Source: Gemmatimonadales bacterium
GTDB lineage: Bacteria > Gemmatimonadota > Gemmatimonadetes > Gemmatimonadales > GWC2-71-9
Assembly (NCBI GenBank): GCA_030601605.1
Contig: JAUVTI010000033.1
Coordinates: forward strand, 1-15,153
Direction of reading: 5' to 3'
DNA length: 15,153 nucleotides
Made by a program: the position numbers and the translations under genes. The notes under the pieces were generated by a model. It was given only the letters and a program-made list of their open reading frames with translations. It was not told the origin of the DNA and did not search any database. Position 1 is the first letter of the stretch, and each line of letters starts with the position of its first letter. Shown here one piece after another: positions 6,987 to 13,713 of this stretch.

Positions 6987-7862
6987 GTGACAACCTACAT
7001 CTTGGTGGTCTCCAATCCCCCCCACGGCGAGGTCGACTTGGCCGGCGCCGCGCCCTCACTCGGACTGGCGCCCGCCGAAGTCCGCATGAAGGCCAACTAC
7101 CCCGTGCCCGAGATCTGGCTGGCCGCCGAGGACGAGTCCTCGATGGCGGCTGCCGCGGACGGCCTGCGCGGTGCGGGCCTTCAGGTCGTCGTCGTGCCGG
7201 GGCAGCGCCTGAGCGAAGTGCCCTCGTGGACCACAGTGAGCTCCTTCGCCTTCGGCGATTCTGCGCTCAGCCTGCGGCTCGAGGACGGCGAGGTAGGGCT
7301 ACCCTACGACTCGCACGTCATTGCCGTCTATTGCACGCCCCGGGGAATTGTGGAGGAAGCGCGGCGGGTAGGCGGGGGAGGCCTCACTGAAGGGCTGCGC
7401 CAGCGCTCGAGCGGCATCTTCATGGCCCGGGATTCCCTGGTCGGGTTCGGCGCCCTCGGGGGCCGCAGCAGCCAGTCCGGGGCCGAAGCGGCTCCGGTCG
7501 CCCCGGCGTTCGTGGACCTCTACGCCACGGCCGCCGGCACGCTGCGGCGGCTCAGCGTCGCGGTGGGTAAGGTGGACTTCTCGGGGCTCGGCGAGCAGCA
7601 GCTCCCCAACATGATCGGGAATCTGGAGATCTTCGTGCAGGAATTCGAGGGCCGGTTCGAGGGAGGAGCGGTCGATCGCCGCCTGCTCGACATGCAGCCC
7701 AGGCAGCGCCCCATGGTGGGCGGTGCGGAGGCTCCGGACCGGAAGGGTTACTCCTACGCGACGCAGGCCCTGTCCAAGCTGCTCGAATCCATCTCGCCCG
7801 ACCTCAAGGACGTCAGCCAGTTCGAGCTCTCCTCCAGGCTGGCCTTTCTAACCACCCAATAG
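6987..7862 (+). CDS. unrecognised 291-residue cytoplasmic protein
   Basis: I do not recognise the family. The GTG start gives MTTYILVVSNPPHGEVD; there is no signal peptide or membrane segment. The first 70 residues alternate predicted strands and helices: ILVVS, then helix, PEIWLAAED, the helix AAADGLRGAG and strand QVVVVPG. This looks like a small alpha/beta domain. Residues 70-125 are beta-rich. From about 170 to the end it is mainly helical (FVDLYATAAGTLRRLSVAV, NLEIFVQEFEGRFE, YATQALSKLLESI). No catalytic motif stands out. It is transcribed away from the pilin operon and its last 15 bases overlap the end of ispE. There is no Shine-Dalgarno sequence, which fits the near-leaderless promoter proposed upstream. 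Real coding is supported by length, codon pattern and tight flanks. Confidence 0.75.
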   Translation: MTTYILVVSNPPHGEVDLAGAAPSLGLAPAEVRMKANYPVPEIWLAAEDESSMAAAADGLRGAGLQVVVVPGQRLSEVPSWTTVSSFAFGDSALSLRLEDGEVGLPYDSHVIAVYCTPRGIVEEARRVGGGGLTEGLRQRSSGIFMARDSLVGFGALGGRSSQSGAEAAPVAPAFVDLYATAAGTLRRLSVAVGKVDFSGLGEQQLPNMIGNLEIFVQEFEGRFEGGAVDRRLLDMQPRQRPMVGGAEAPDRKGYSYATQALSKLLESISPDLKDVSQFELSSRLAFLTTQ

Positions 7863-8726
7863 CGGCGCGTCCCGCGTCTTTGTAGCGATGAGGCCGTGGT
7901 CCCGCTGCCCCATCGTCAGCTCCGCGCCGTCCCGGTCGGTCTCGCTGCGATAGACCGCGATCAGCGCCGAGCCGGAGCCGCACAGCCTGACCAGCAGAGG
8001 GCGAGTCTCGGCGAGGCGCTCGAACAGCTCGTGCAGCTCGGGCTCCTTGCCGAAGACGGGCGCCTCGAAGTCGTTCCCGCTCAGCCGCCCGATCGCGCCC
8101 CAGGAACCGAACGCTTCCGCCTCCAGGGCCACGGCACCGCGCCGCTCCTCGTGCGCACGGGTCTGCGCCAGCAGCTCGTAGGCCTGCTTGGTGCTGATTC
8201 CGAAACGGGGCACGACGAGCAGCGTTGGAGCGGCGGGCGGCGGCGTGAGCCGGAAGAGGCGCTCCCCGCGTCCCCACGCGAGCGCGAACGGGGCCCCCGA
8301 CGCGAAGAAGGGCACGTCGCTCCCGAGCTTGGCCGCGAACTGGAGGATCTCGTGCTGCGGCACGGCGTTCTCGGCCAGCCGGTTCACGGCGTGCAGCGCC
8401 GCCGCCCCGTCGCTGGAGCCGCCGCCCAGTCCCGCCATGACGGGGATGTGCTTCGTGAGCCCAATCCGCACTCCGAACCGGCGGCCCGTGGCATCGAGCA
8501 CCATCTCCGCGGCCCGGTAGGCCAGGTTCTCCTCCGCCGGGCCGGTGTCGGCGCCCTCCACGTCGAGCTCGATGCCCGCTTCAGTCCGCTCCACGGCCAC
8601 ATCGTCGTGCAGCTCGAGCAGGGTGAAGAGCGTCTCGAGCGTGTGGTAGCCGGAGCTCTCGCGCGCCAGGACGCGCAGGAAGAGGTTCGCCTTGGCGTGG
8701 GCCGCGGCGGTCACCAGGTCAGGCAT
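7848..8726 (-). CDS. ispE: 4-diphosphocytidyl-2-C-methyl-D-erythritol kinase
   Basis: This GHMP-family kinase phosphorylates the 2-hydroxyl of CDP-methylerythritol in the MEP pathway to isoprenoid precursors. Seen: 292 residues, normal for the family; AHAKANLFLRV with K12; GYHTLETL; the ATP-binding glycine loop PVMAGLGGGSSDGAAAL (95-111); and the catalytic D137 in KLGSDVPFF. A C-terminal LCGSGSALIAVY motif matches GHMP motif 3. The ATG at 8724-8726 begins directly at the conserved N-terminus; a longer frame adds only arginines. The start overlaps the stop of the upstream membrane-protein gene by 8 nt, so translation is coupled. It is the last gene of the minus-strand run that begins at pdxJ. 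Isoprenoids also feed polyprenyl phosphate, used by the glycosyltransferases at the left end. Confidence 0.95.
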   Translation of the reverse strand: MPDLVTAAAHAKANLFLRVLARESSGYHTLETLFTLLELHDDVAVERTEAGIELDVEGADTGPAEENLAYRAAEMVLDATGRRFGVRIGLTKHIPVMAGLGGGSSDGAAALHAVNRLAENAVPQHEILQFAAKLGSDVPFFASGAPFALAWGRGERLFRLTPPPAAPTLLVVPRFGISTKQAYELLAQTRAHEERRGAVALEAEAFGSWGAIGRLSGNDFEAPVFGKEPELHELFERLAETRPLLVRLCGSGSALIAVYRSETDRDGAELTMGQRDHGLIATKTRDAPLLGG

Positions 8727-9795
8727 CGGCGTTGTCCTCCGCCTCCGCCGCACGCAAGTCGGCCAGGTGCAGGTGAGCGCGCGACAGTGACCAGATGCCG
8801 AGCACCGTGATGGGCACGAACGTACTGAAGTGGTAGCCCAACGCGTATGACACGGCGCGGCCGGCCTCGATCCCGTAGAGCGCGAGCGTGACGCGGGTGA
8901 CCGCCTCGAACGGCCCGAAGAAGCCCGGCGACGAGGGGAGCGCCACCCCGAACGATATGAGGCACTGGAGCAAGAGGGCCGCAGACCACGGCACCTCGAT
9001 GTCGAACGCGAGGAACGCGAGCCAGAGCGACGCGCTCGACATGAGCCACACCGCGAACGACCAGAACATCACGACGAGAAAGCTCGTGGGCCGGCGCAGT
9101 GCGTCGAGTCCCCACAGCATTCCCTCCAGGAAGTCCATTGCGCGCGCGGCCCAGCGCTGAGGAAGTACGGCGTGCGAAGTTCGCCGGGCCATCCGCATCG
9201 CCGGTCCGGGCCAGTGCACGAGGAACAGTGCGACGGCGAGCAACACGCTGAAGAAGATGCCGGCGCCGCGCGCCACTCCGACCAGGGTCAGGCCGCCCAC
9301 GGCCGTGCCCGGCGCGAACCCGCCCGCCCAGATGGCGACGGTGAGCAGCGCCACGAGGGTGATGCCGTCGAGCACCCGCTCGACCGCGATGGAGGCGAAC
9401 GCGGTCGAGAACCGCACTCCGGTCAGCTTGCGCGCGGCGTAGGCGCGGGCCAGCTCACCGGCGCGGGCCGGCAGCAGGTTGTTGGCCATGAAGCCGATCG
9501 CCGTGGCGTGCCACAGCGGCGCGAACGGAAGCGCGCTTCCCTCGGAGCGCAGCAGGTAGCGCCACCGTATGGTGCGGACGGGGAACGACAGCGTCACGAC
9601 CACGACCGCAGCCAGCAACGGAAGGACGTGAACGCCACGCAGGCGGGCCCAGAGCTCGCCCAGGTCCACATCGTGGAGGGACCACCACAACAGGGCGATG
9701 GAGACAGCTACGCCCAGCGCCCCCGACCAGCGAAGGCGACGGGCGCTACTCGTGCTGCTCGAGTCCGAGTTCGACGAGATCGAGGGCTTCCTCAA
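8719..9795 (-). CDS. YbhN/AglD-type integral membrane protein (LPG_synthase_TM, UPF0104)
   Basis: A 358-residue protein with about eight hydrophobic segments. The conserved block GFMANNLLPARAGELARAY (about residues 100-118) is the hallmark of the lysylphosphatidylglycerol-synthase transmembrane family, and SFGVALPSSPGFFGPFEA near residue 290 is the second signature. No C-terminal aminoacyl-transferase domain is present, so it is not a full MprF; relatives such as AglD and YbhN handle polyprenyl- or lipid-linked substrates. The TTG at 9793-9795 lies inside the end of the upstream gene (50-nt overlap) and gives a serine-rich leader. No ATG, GTG or TTG occurs between it and the first membrane segment, so either this TTG or a CTG is used. 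Function beyond the family is unknown. Confidence 0.85.
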   Translation of the reverse strand: MRKPSISSNSDSSSTSSARRLRWSGALGVAVSIALLWWSLHDVDLGELWARLRGVHVLPLLAAVVVVTLSFPVRTIRWRYLLRSEGSALPFAPLWHATAIGFMANNLLPARAGELARAYAARKLTGVRFSTAFASIAVERVLDGITLVALLTVAIWAGGFAPGTAVGGLTLVGVARGAGIFFSVLLAVALFLVHWPGPAMRMARRTSHAVLPQRWAARAMDFLEGMLWGLDALRRPTSFLVVMFWSFAVWLMSSASLWLAFLAFDIEVPWSAALLLQCLISFGVALPSSPGFFGPFEAVTRVTLALYGIEAGRAVSYALGYHFSTFVPITVLGIWSLSRAHLHLADLRAAEAEDNADA

Positions 9796-11539
9796 TGAGG
9801 TCGCGAAGGTCGGCGCTGTCCTGCCCGGCCTCCAGCGCGGTGCGGATCTGCGTGCGCAGGCTCACCGCGCACCTGAGCGCGGCTTCGCCGCTGTAGCACA
9901 GCTGGGCGATCGGGATCACCACTTCTTCGGCGGGAGCCGCAGGGGCCGCCGGCGCCGCCGTGGGATCCGCTGGGGGGCCGGCCAGAAGCTCGTCCAGGGA
10001 GGGCTCTCCCAGCCCCAGCGTGTCGGCGTACCGCTGGTAGCGCACCCAGCTGCCCGGCAGGTCCGGAGTCTCTTCGCCCACGCCCGAACGCGGCGCCGGC
10101 TCCGCGGCCGGCTCGGTGGTCGTCAACGGCTCAGGAGCGGGCTCGACCGGCGGCGTGGCCTGCGCAGGCGGCCTGGGCGGAGTCACGACCGGTTGCGGCT
10201 TCGGTGCCGGTTCGAACACGGGTGCCACGGGTGGGGCGACGGCCACCGAGTCGGCGGGAGGTCGCGAGAGCGCTCCCTCGGCCGGAGCTTCCGGCGTGGC
10301 AGCGGCGGCGGGCTCCGCTTCGCTTGGGAGCGTGTACATGACCGACGTGATCGCGGCGAGGCGCTCGACTGTCAGACCCTCGTTCGCGTCGTCCAGCTCC
10401 GAGAGCACCACTCCCGCCTCACGCAGCTGGGCCGCGAACTCGCTGGTCTGCTCGGATGCGGCGCCTCGGCCCACCGCCTGCCGCGCCGCGGCCGCGAACC
10501 GAGCTACCGCTTCCTGCAGCGGCCCGCCGCCCGCCACGCTCAGCGCGCGGAAGGTGGCCGCCAGCGTCCCGGCCCGCAGCTCTCGCTGGGCGGACGACTG
10601 CGCTCGCTCGAGCTGGTCCGCGGCGAGCCTGAGGTGCTCGCCGTGTGAGACGACCTCCAGCCGCCCCAGCTCTGCGGGCTGCACCGAGGCGGTGCCACGC
10701 TGAACTACGTGCGGCCCCGAATCATCGTGGTACAGCGCCCCGATCGGCTCGAGGTCTTCGCCCAGGTCGAGCAGCTTGCCGAGCCTGGCTGCGAAGTCCC
10801 GAAACTCCTGCGAGTCCGCGTCCGCACGTCCGTCGGTCGAGATCTCGCGCGTTGCGCGGGAGAGCGCCTTGGCCGCGGAGCTGAATAGCAGGGCGGCGTC
10901 TTCCACCGGCCCGCTCCGCTTGACGATCTCCGCGACCGCCTGCTCCACGCCGTCCAGCACGTCGGGCATCGGTGGCAGCTCGGCGAGCATGGCGAGGCCG
11001 CGCAGCGGCTGCATCCCGGTGATCAGACGCTCGAGGGGCTCCTGGGCCTCCGGATTCTGCTGCAGCGACTTGGCCGTCTGATCCAGCGCGCTGGCCACGG
11101 CCGCACCCTCGCGTCCGATGAACGCGCGCGTGCCGCTGTCCAGTTGTTCCGCCGCCTGCTCCACGGACGGACGCGCGCCCCCGGGATCGAGCTCCTCGGC
11201 GAGGGCGGACGCCTTGGCGTCCTCGGCCTCCGACCAGGTGGCGAGCTGGCGCACGAGGATCTTGAAGTCGTCCACCGCGCGGATCGCGGTCTGCCGGGTG
11301 GCCTCGTCCCACTCACGCCGACCCTCCTGCACCGAGCGGGCGAAGCGCTCGAAGCAGGCGGCTGCCGTCGCGATGGGCGCCTGCTTGGCCATGAGGGCCG
11401 ATCCACGCAGCTGGCGGGCGAGGCCCACGAGCTCGTCCAGGTTCGGTGAGCCGCTGTGGGACACCACGGCGTCGAGGCGCTCGAGATACTCGCTCGCCTC
11501 CATCGCGAAGAATTCCGACAATCCCATCTGTTGATTCAT
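9746..11539 (-). CDS. FimL/ChpA-N-like protein with two degenerate HPt domains and a proline-rich linker
   Basis: A 597-residue soluble protein. Residues about 6-110 form an HPt-like helical bundle: GLSEFFAMEASEYLERLD, then A-R42-Q-L-R-G-S-A, where the family has H-x-L-K-G-x-A. Residues about 130-235 repeat the pattern: Q177-P-L-R-G-L-A. In both, the phospho-accepting histidine is gone. More helices run to about 400, then a Pro/Ala-rich linker at about 405-485 and a short helical C-terminus (about 540-597). There is no kinase, receiver or CheW domain. The ATG at 11537-11539 is 32 nt after the pdxJ stop; a TTG at 11573-11575 overlapping that stop is the alternative. Neither has a strong ribosome binding site. 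From memory, FimL in Pseudomonas has similar size and degenerate HPt domains and acts with the pilus/cAMP system. The comparison is inference. Confidence 0.72.
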   Translation of the reverse strand: MNQQMGLSEFFAMEASEYLERLDAVVSHSGSPNLDELVGLARQLRGSALMAKQAPIATAAACFERFARSVQEGRREWDEATRQTAIRAVDDFKILVRQLATWSEAEDAKASALAEELDPGGARPSVEQAAEQLDSGTRAFIGREGAAVASALDQTAKSLQQNPEAQEPLERLITGMQPLRGLAMLAELPPMPDVLDGVEQAVAEIVKRSGPVEDAALLFSSAAKALSRATREISTDGRADADSQEFRDFAARLGKLLDLGEDLEPIGALYHDDSGPHVVQRGTASVQPAELGRLEVVSHGEHLRLAADQLERAQSSAQRELRAGTLAATFRALSVAGGGPLQEAVARFAAAARQAVGRGAASEQTSEFAAQLREAGVVLSELDDANEGLTVERLAAITSVMYTLPSEAEPAAAATPEAPAEGALSRPPADSVAVAPPVAPVFEPAPKPQPVVTPPRPPAQATPPVEPAPEPLTTTEPAAEPAPRSGVGEETPDLPGSWVRYQRYADTLGLGEPSLDELLAGPPADPTAAPAAPAAPAEEVVIPIAQLCYSGEAALRCAVSLRTQIRTALEAGQDSADLRDLIEEALDLVELGLEQHE

Positions 11540-11571
11540 CGACGCCAAACTATGAGTCGTTCCCCGGCCGG

Positions 11572-12297
11572 TCAACGCGCCGCATCGATCAGTGCGCGCA
11601 TCTCACGCACGGCGGCTTCCATCCCGACCATGATACTGTGGCTCACGATGCTGTGCCCGATATTCAGCTCTTCGATCTCGGGAATCGCTGCGACCGGCGT
11701 CACATTCCGATACGTGAGGCCGTGGCCGGCGTGCACGGCGAGGCCCGACACACGCGCGTGGCGGGCCGCTTCCCGCAGGCGCTCGAGGGCCACGTCGGAG
11801 TCGCGATAGGTGTTGGCGTACTCGCCCGTGTGCAGCTCCACGGCGGGGACGCTGAGATCTGCCGCGCGATCGATTGTGACGTGATCCGGGTCGATGAACA
11901 GGCTCACCCGGATGCCGGCCGCCTTCATCCGATCGATCGCCTCGACCAGGCGGGGCTCGGCCAGGGTGCCCGGCGCCCCCAGGCTGAGACCTCCCTCGGT
12001 GGTGATCTCCTCCCTCCGCTCCGGCACGAGCGTGGCCTGGTGCGGGGCGAGTCCGGTTACCACCGACAGCACGTCCTCGGCGGTGGCCAGCTCCAGGTTG
12101 AGTACGGTCGTGACGCCGGCCGCCAGCCGCCGCACGTCCTCGTCGTTGATGTGCCTGCGGTCCTCCCGCAGGTGCGCGGTGATGCCGTCCGCTCCGGCCC
12201 GCTCGCAGGCCATTGCCGCCTCGACGGGATCTGGCTCGTCGGTGCGGCGCGCTTCCCGGACGGTCGCCACGTGGTCGATGTTCACGTAAAGGCGCAT
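11572..12297 (-). CDS. pdxJ: pyridoxine 5'-phosphate synthase
   Basis: PdxJ condenses 1-deoxyxylulose 5-phosphate with 3-amino-2-oxopropyl phosphate to make pyridoxine 5'-phosphate, the last ring-forming step of vitamin B6 synthesis in the DXP-dependent route. Seen: 241 residues, the usual length; the conserved start MRLYVNIDHVATVREARR; AGADGITAHLREDRRHI; LVPERREEITTEGGL; VELHTGEYA; and the C-terminal VHAGHGLTYRNV and ELNIGHSIVSHSIMVG phosphate-binding loops. All main active-site blocks are intact. The ATG at 12295-12297 starts at the conserved N-terminus; an upstream frame is a shadow. It heads the run pdxJ, HPt-like protein, membrane protein, ispE. It shares deoxyxylulose 5-phosphate with the MEP pathway of IspE, so the grouping makes metabolic sense. 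Confidence 0.96.
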   Translation of the reverse strand: MRLYVNIDHVATVREARRTDEPDPVEAAMACERAGADGITAHLREDRRHINDEDVRRLAAGVTTVLNLELATAEDVLSVVTGLAPHQATLVPERREEITTEGGLSLGAPGTLAEPRLVEAIDRMKAAGIRVSLFIDPDHVTIDRAADLSVPAVELHTGEYANTYRDSDVALERLREAARHARVSGLAVHAGHGLTYRNVTPVAAIPEIEELNIGHSIVSHSIMVGMEAAVREMRALIDAAR

Positions 12298-12340
12298 CTG
12301 CGCTTGCCCCGCCATAAGCATCCGTTTAGGTTCGACCGCG

Positions 12341-12802
12341 ATGCTAAGATTGCGGATGACTAGAAGTATAGCGCTGCTCGGCGCCATCCTCACGGTCGGT
12401 TCGTGCTCCAGCGGCGGAGGCGGCGGCGCGCCGGCGCCGTCCAGTCCGGAGGCCGCCGTTGAAGCGTTCATGAACGCGGTACGCGCCAACTCGCTGGTGG
12501 GGATGGCCGATCTGTGGGGTAGCGACCGCGGTCGGGTCAAGAACTACATGAACCCGGACGAGGTGGAGCGGCGCCTCACCGTAATGCGCATCTATCTCGA
12601 GAACGAAGAGTACGAGATCCTCGCCCCGGGAGCCCAGTTGGGCATGGACGAGAAGCAGCGGGTCGTGCGGGTGCAGCTCACGCGCATGGGATGCCGGCCG
12701 GTGGTCCCGTTCACCCTCACCCGGTTCGGAAATGGGTGGCTGGTGTCGAACGTGGATCTCGCGGCAGCCGGCAATCCCGCCCGGGCGTGCCCGGACGGAT
12801 AG
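12341..12802 (+). CDS. small predicted lipoprotein, NTF2-like (DUF4878-type)
   Basis: A 153-residue protein with a lipoprotein signal: a positively charged start, a hydrophobic stretch SIALLGAILT, then lipobox V-G-S-C with the modified Cys at residue 22 and a Gly/Pro/Ser-rich tether. The mature part begins SPEAAVEAFMNAVRANSLVGMADLWG, the opening helices of NTF2-like lipoproteins, and ends with a beta sheet (VRVQLTRMGCRPVVPFTLTRFGNGWLVSNVD). It is probably anchored in the envelope; its ligand is unknown. The ATG at 12341 or the in-frame ATG at 12356 could be the start. The second would be almost leaderless from a TAAGAT box at 12345-12350. It is divergent from pdxJ, with a 43-nt gap. Confidence 0.75.
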   Translation: MLRLRMTRSIALLGAILTVGSCSSGGGGGAPAPSSPEAAVEAFMNAVRANSLVGMADLWGSDRGRVKNYMNPDEVERRLTVMRIYLENEEYEILAPGAQLGMDEKQRVVRVQLTRMGCRPVVPFTLTRFGNGWLVSNVDLAAAGNPARACPDG

Positions 12803-12824
12803 GCCCACAGACGGCCTGACCCGG

Positions 12825-13223
12825 CTACTCTGTCAACTCGAGCAGGATGCCGCTCGTCGCCTTGGGGTGGATGAAGGCGACGCGGCGCCCGCCCGCGCCG
12901 GCGCGGGGAGCCTCGTCCACGAGGCGAAGCCCAAGCTCGCGGCAGCGGGCCAGCGCCCGGTCGAGGTCGGGGACGCGGTAGCAGATGTGGTGGATGCCGG
13001 GGCCCCGTTTGGCCAGGAATTTGGCGATGGGGCTTTCGGGCGACTCGGGGGTGAGCAGTTCCACCTCCACGTCGCCGAGAGCGACGGAAACAATTCGGGC
13101 CCCATCCGCTGTTTGTGGTGGGGACGGCTCGAGGCCCAACACGTTGCGGTAGAAGCCGACGGCCTCGGTCAGGTCGGCGACGGCTATGCCGACGTGGGCG
13201 ATTCGAGCCTCGGGTTCGGTCAC
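12825..13223 (-). CDS. mce: methylmalonyl-CoA epimerase
   Basis: A 132-residue glyoxalase-fold (VOC) protein; family members convert (S)- to (R)-methylmalonyl-CoA between propionyl-CoA carboxylase and methylmalonyl-CoA mutase. Seen: IAHVGIAVADLTEAVGFYRNVLGL with metal ligand H10, VEVELLTP with E55 near the second ligand position, GPGIHHICYRVPDLDRAL with H79, and SGILLELTE with E129. Length is close to the family norm. The GTG at 13221-13223 is set by a GGAGG site 5 nt upstream; frames starting further up lack support. It is convergent with the lipoprotein gene (22-nt gap) and divergent from trxA. The mutase and carboxylase genes are not in the window. Other VOC enzymes are possible, but ligand pattern and length fit epimerase well. 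Confidence 0.87.
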   Translation of the reverse strand: MTEPEARIAHVGIAVADLTEAVGFYRNVLGLEPSPPQTADGARIVSVALGDVEVELLTPESPESPIAKFLAKRGPGIHHICYRVPDLDRALARCRELGLRLVDEAPRAGAGGRRVAFIHPKATSGILLELTE

Positions 13224-13250
13224 GGACCCTCCGTAGGTGAGTGCGCGCAG

Positions 13251-13299
13251 GTCGGCCCCGCGGCCGACGACCGCGCCTAACATAATTAATGATCAGGAG
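13251..13299. promoter_or_regulatory. divergent mce-trxA control region: GC hairpin, AT-rich box and trxA ribosome binding site
   Basis: GTCGGCC (13251-13257) and GGCCGAC (13262-13268) form a perfect 7-bp palindrome around CCGC. An AT-rich island follows, TAACATAATTAATGATC, unusual in this GC-rich window, with CATAAT at 13281-13286 matching 5 of 6 bases of TATAAT on the plus strand. AGGAG at 13295-13299 is the ribosome binding site of trxA, 6 nt before its ATG. No good -35 element is seen, so an activator or a different sigma factor may be needed. Confidence 0.4.
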
Positions 13300-13305
13300 T
13301 ATGAC

Positions 13306-13638
13306 ATGGCAGTGACACATCCCGTGGCGGTGAGCGACACGGACTTTTCCCAGGAGATCGAACAGCACGAGGGGGTGGCGGTCGTTGATTTCTGGGCCAC
13401 CTGGTGCGGGCCGTGCCAGATCGTGGCGCCGGTCATCGAGCAGATCGCCGAGGAATACGAGGGCCGGGTGAAGGTTGCCAAGCTGGACGTGGACGGGAAC
13501 CAGATGACGGCCATGAAGTACAACGTCCGCTCGATCCCGAGCGTTCTGTTCTTCAAGAACGGCGAGCACGTGGACACGGTCGTTGGGGCGGTCCCCAAGA
13601 CATATTTGGTGGAGAAGCTCGAGCAGCACCTGGGCTAG
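13306..13638 (+). CDS. trxA: thioredoxin
   Basis: A 110-residue classical thioredoxin that reduces protein disulfides in the cytoplasm, itself recharged by thioredoxin reductase. Seen: VVDFWATWCGPCQIVAPVIEQIA with D28, W33 and the redox pair C34/C37; KLDVDGN; YNVRSIPSVLFFKNGE with cis-Pro at P78; and VGAVPKTYLVEKLEQHL at the end. All key residues are in place. The ATG at 13306 is fixed by AGGAG 6 nt upstream, so the longer frame starting at 13237 is not used. It is divergent from mce and followed by a GC-rich hairpin and the 338-residue gene. Confidence 0.95.
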   Translation: MAVTHPVAVSDTDFSQEIEQHEGVAVVDFWATWCGPCQIVAPVIEQIAEEYEGRVKVAKLDVDGNQMTAMKYNVRSIPSVLFFKNGEHVDTVVGAVPKTYLVEKLEQHLG

Positions 13639-13663
13639 CCGGGGCCGGTCCCGAGGTCTTCGA

Positions 13664-13694
13664 GGCGGCGTGGGGCTGCGAGTCCCGCGCCGCC
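13664..13694 (+). terminator. GC-rich hairpin after trxA, possible terminator
   Basis: GGCGGCGTGGG (13664-13674) pairs with CCCGCGCCGCC (13684-13694) over 11 bp with one G-T pair and a 9-nt loop. It starts 25 nt after the trxA stop. The following bases TTCGTACTATTCCC are only moderately T-rich, so termination may be partial, and the same bases may hold the promoter of the next gene. Confidence 0.4.
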
Positions 13695-13713
13695 TTCGTA
13701 CTATTCCCTACCT

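Noticed and set aside
10085..10325. Repetitive GC-rich stretch that might be a DNA repeat array
   Set aside because: It encodes the Pro/Ala-rich linker of the HPt-like protein; there is no regular unit length, so it is neither CRISPR nor a tandem repeat.
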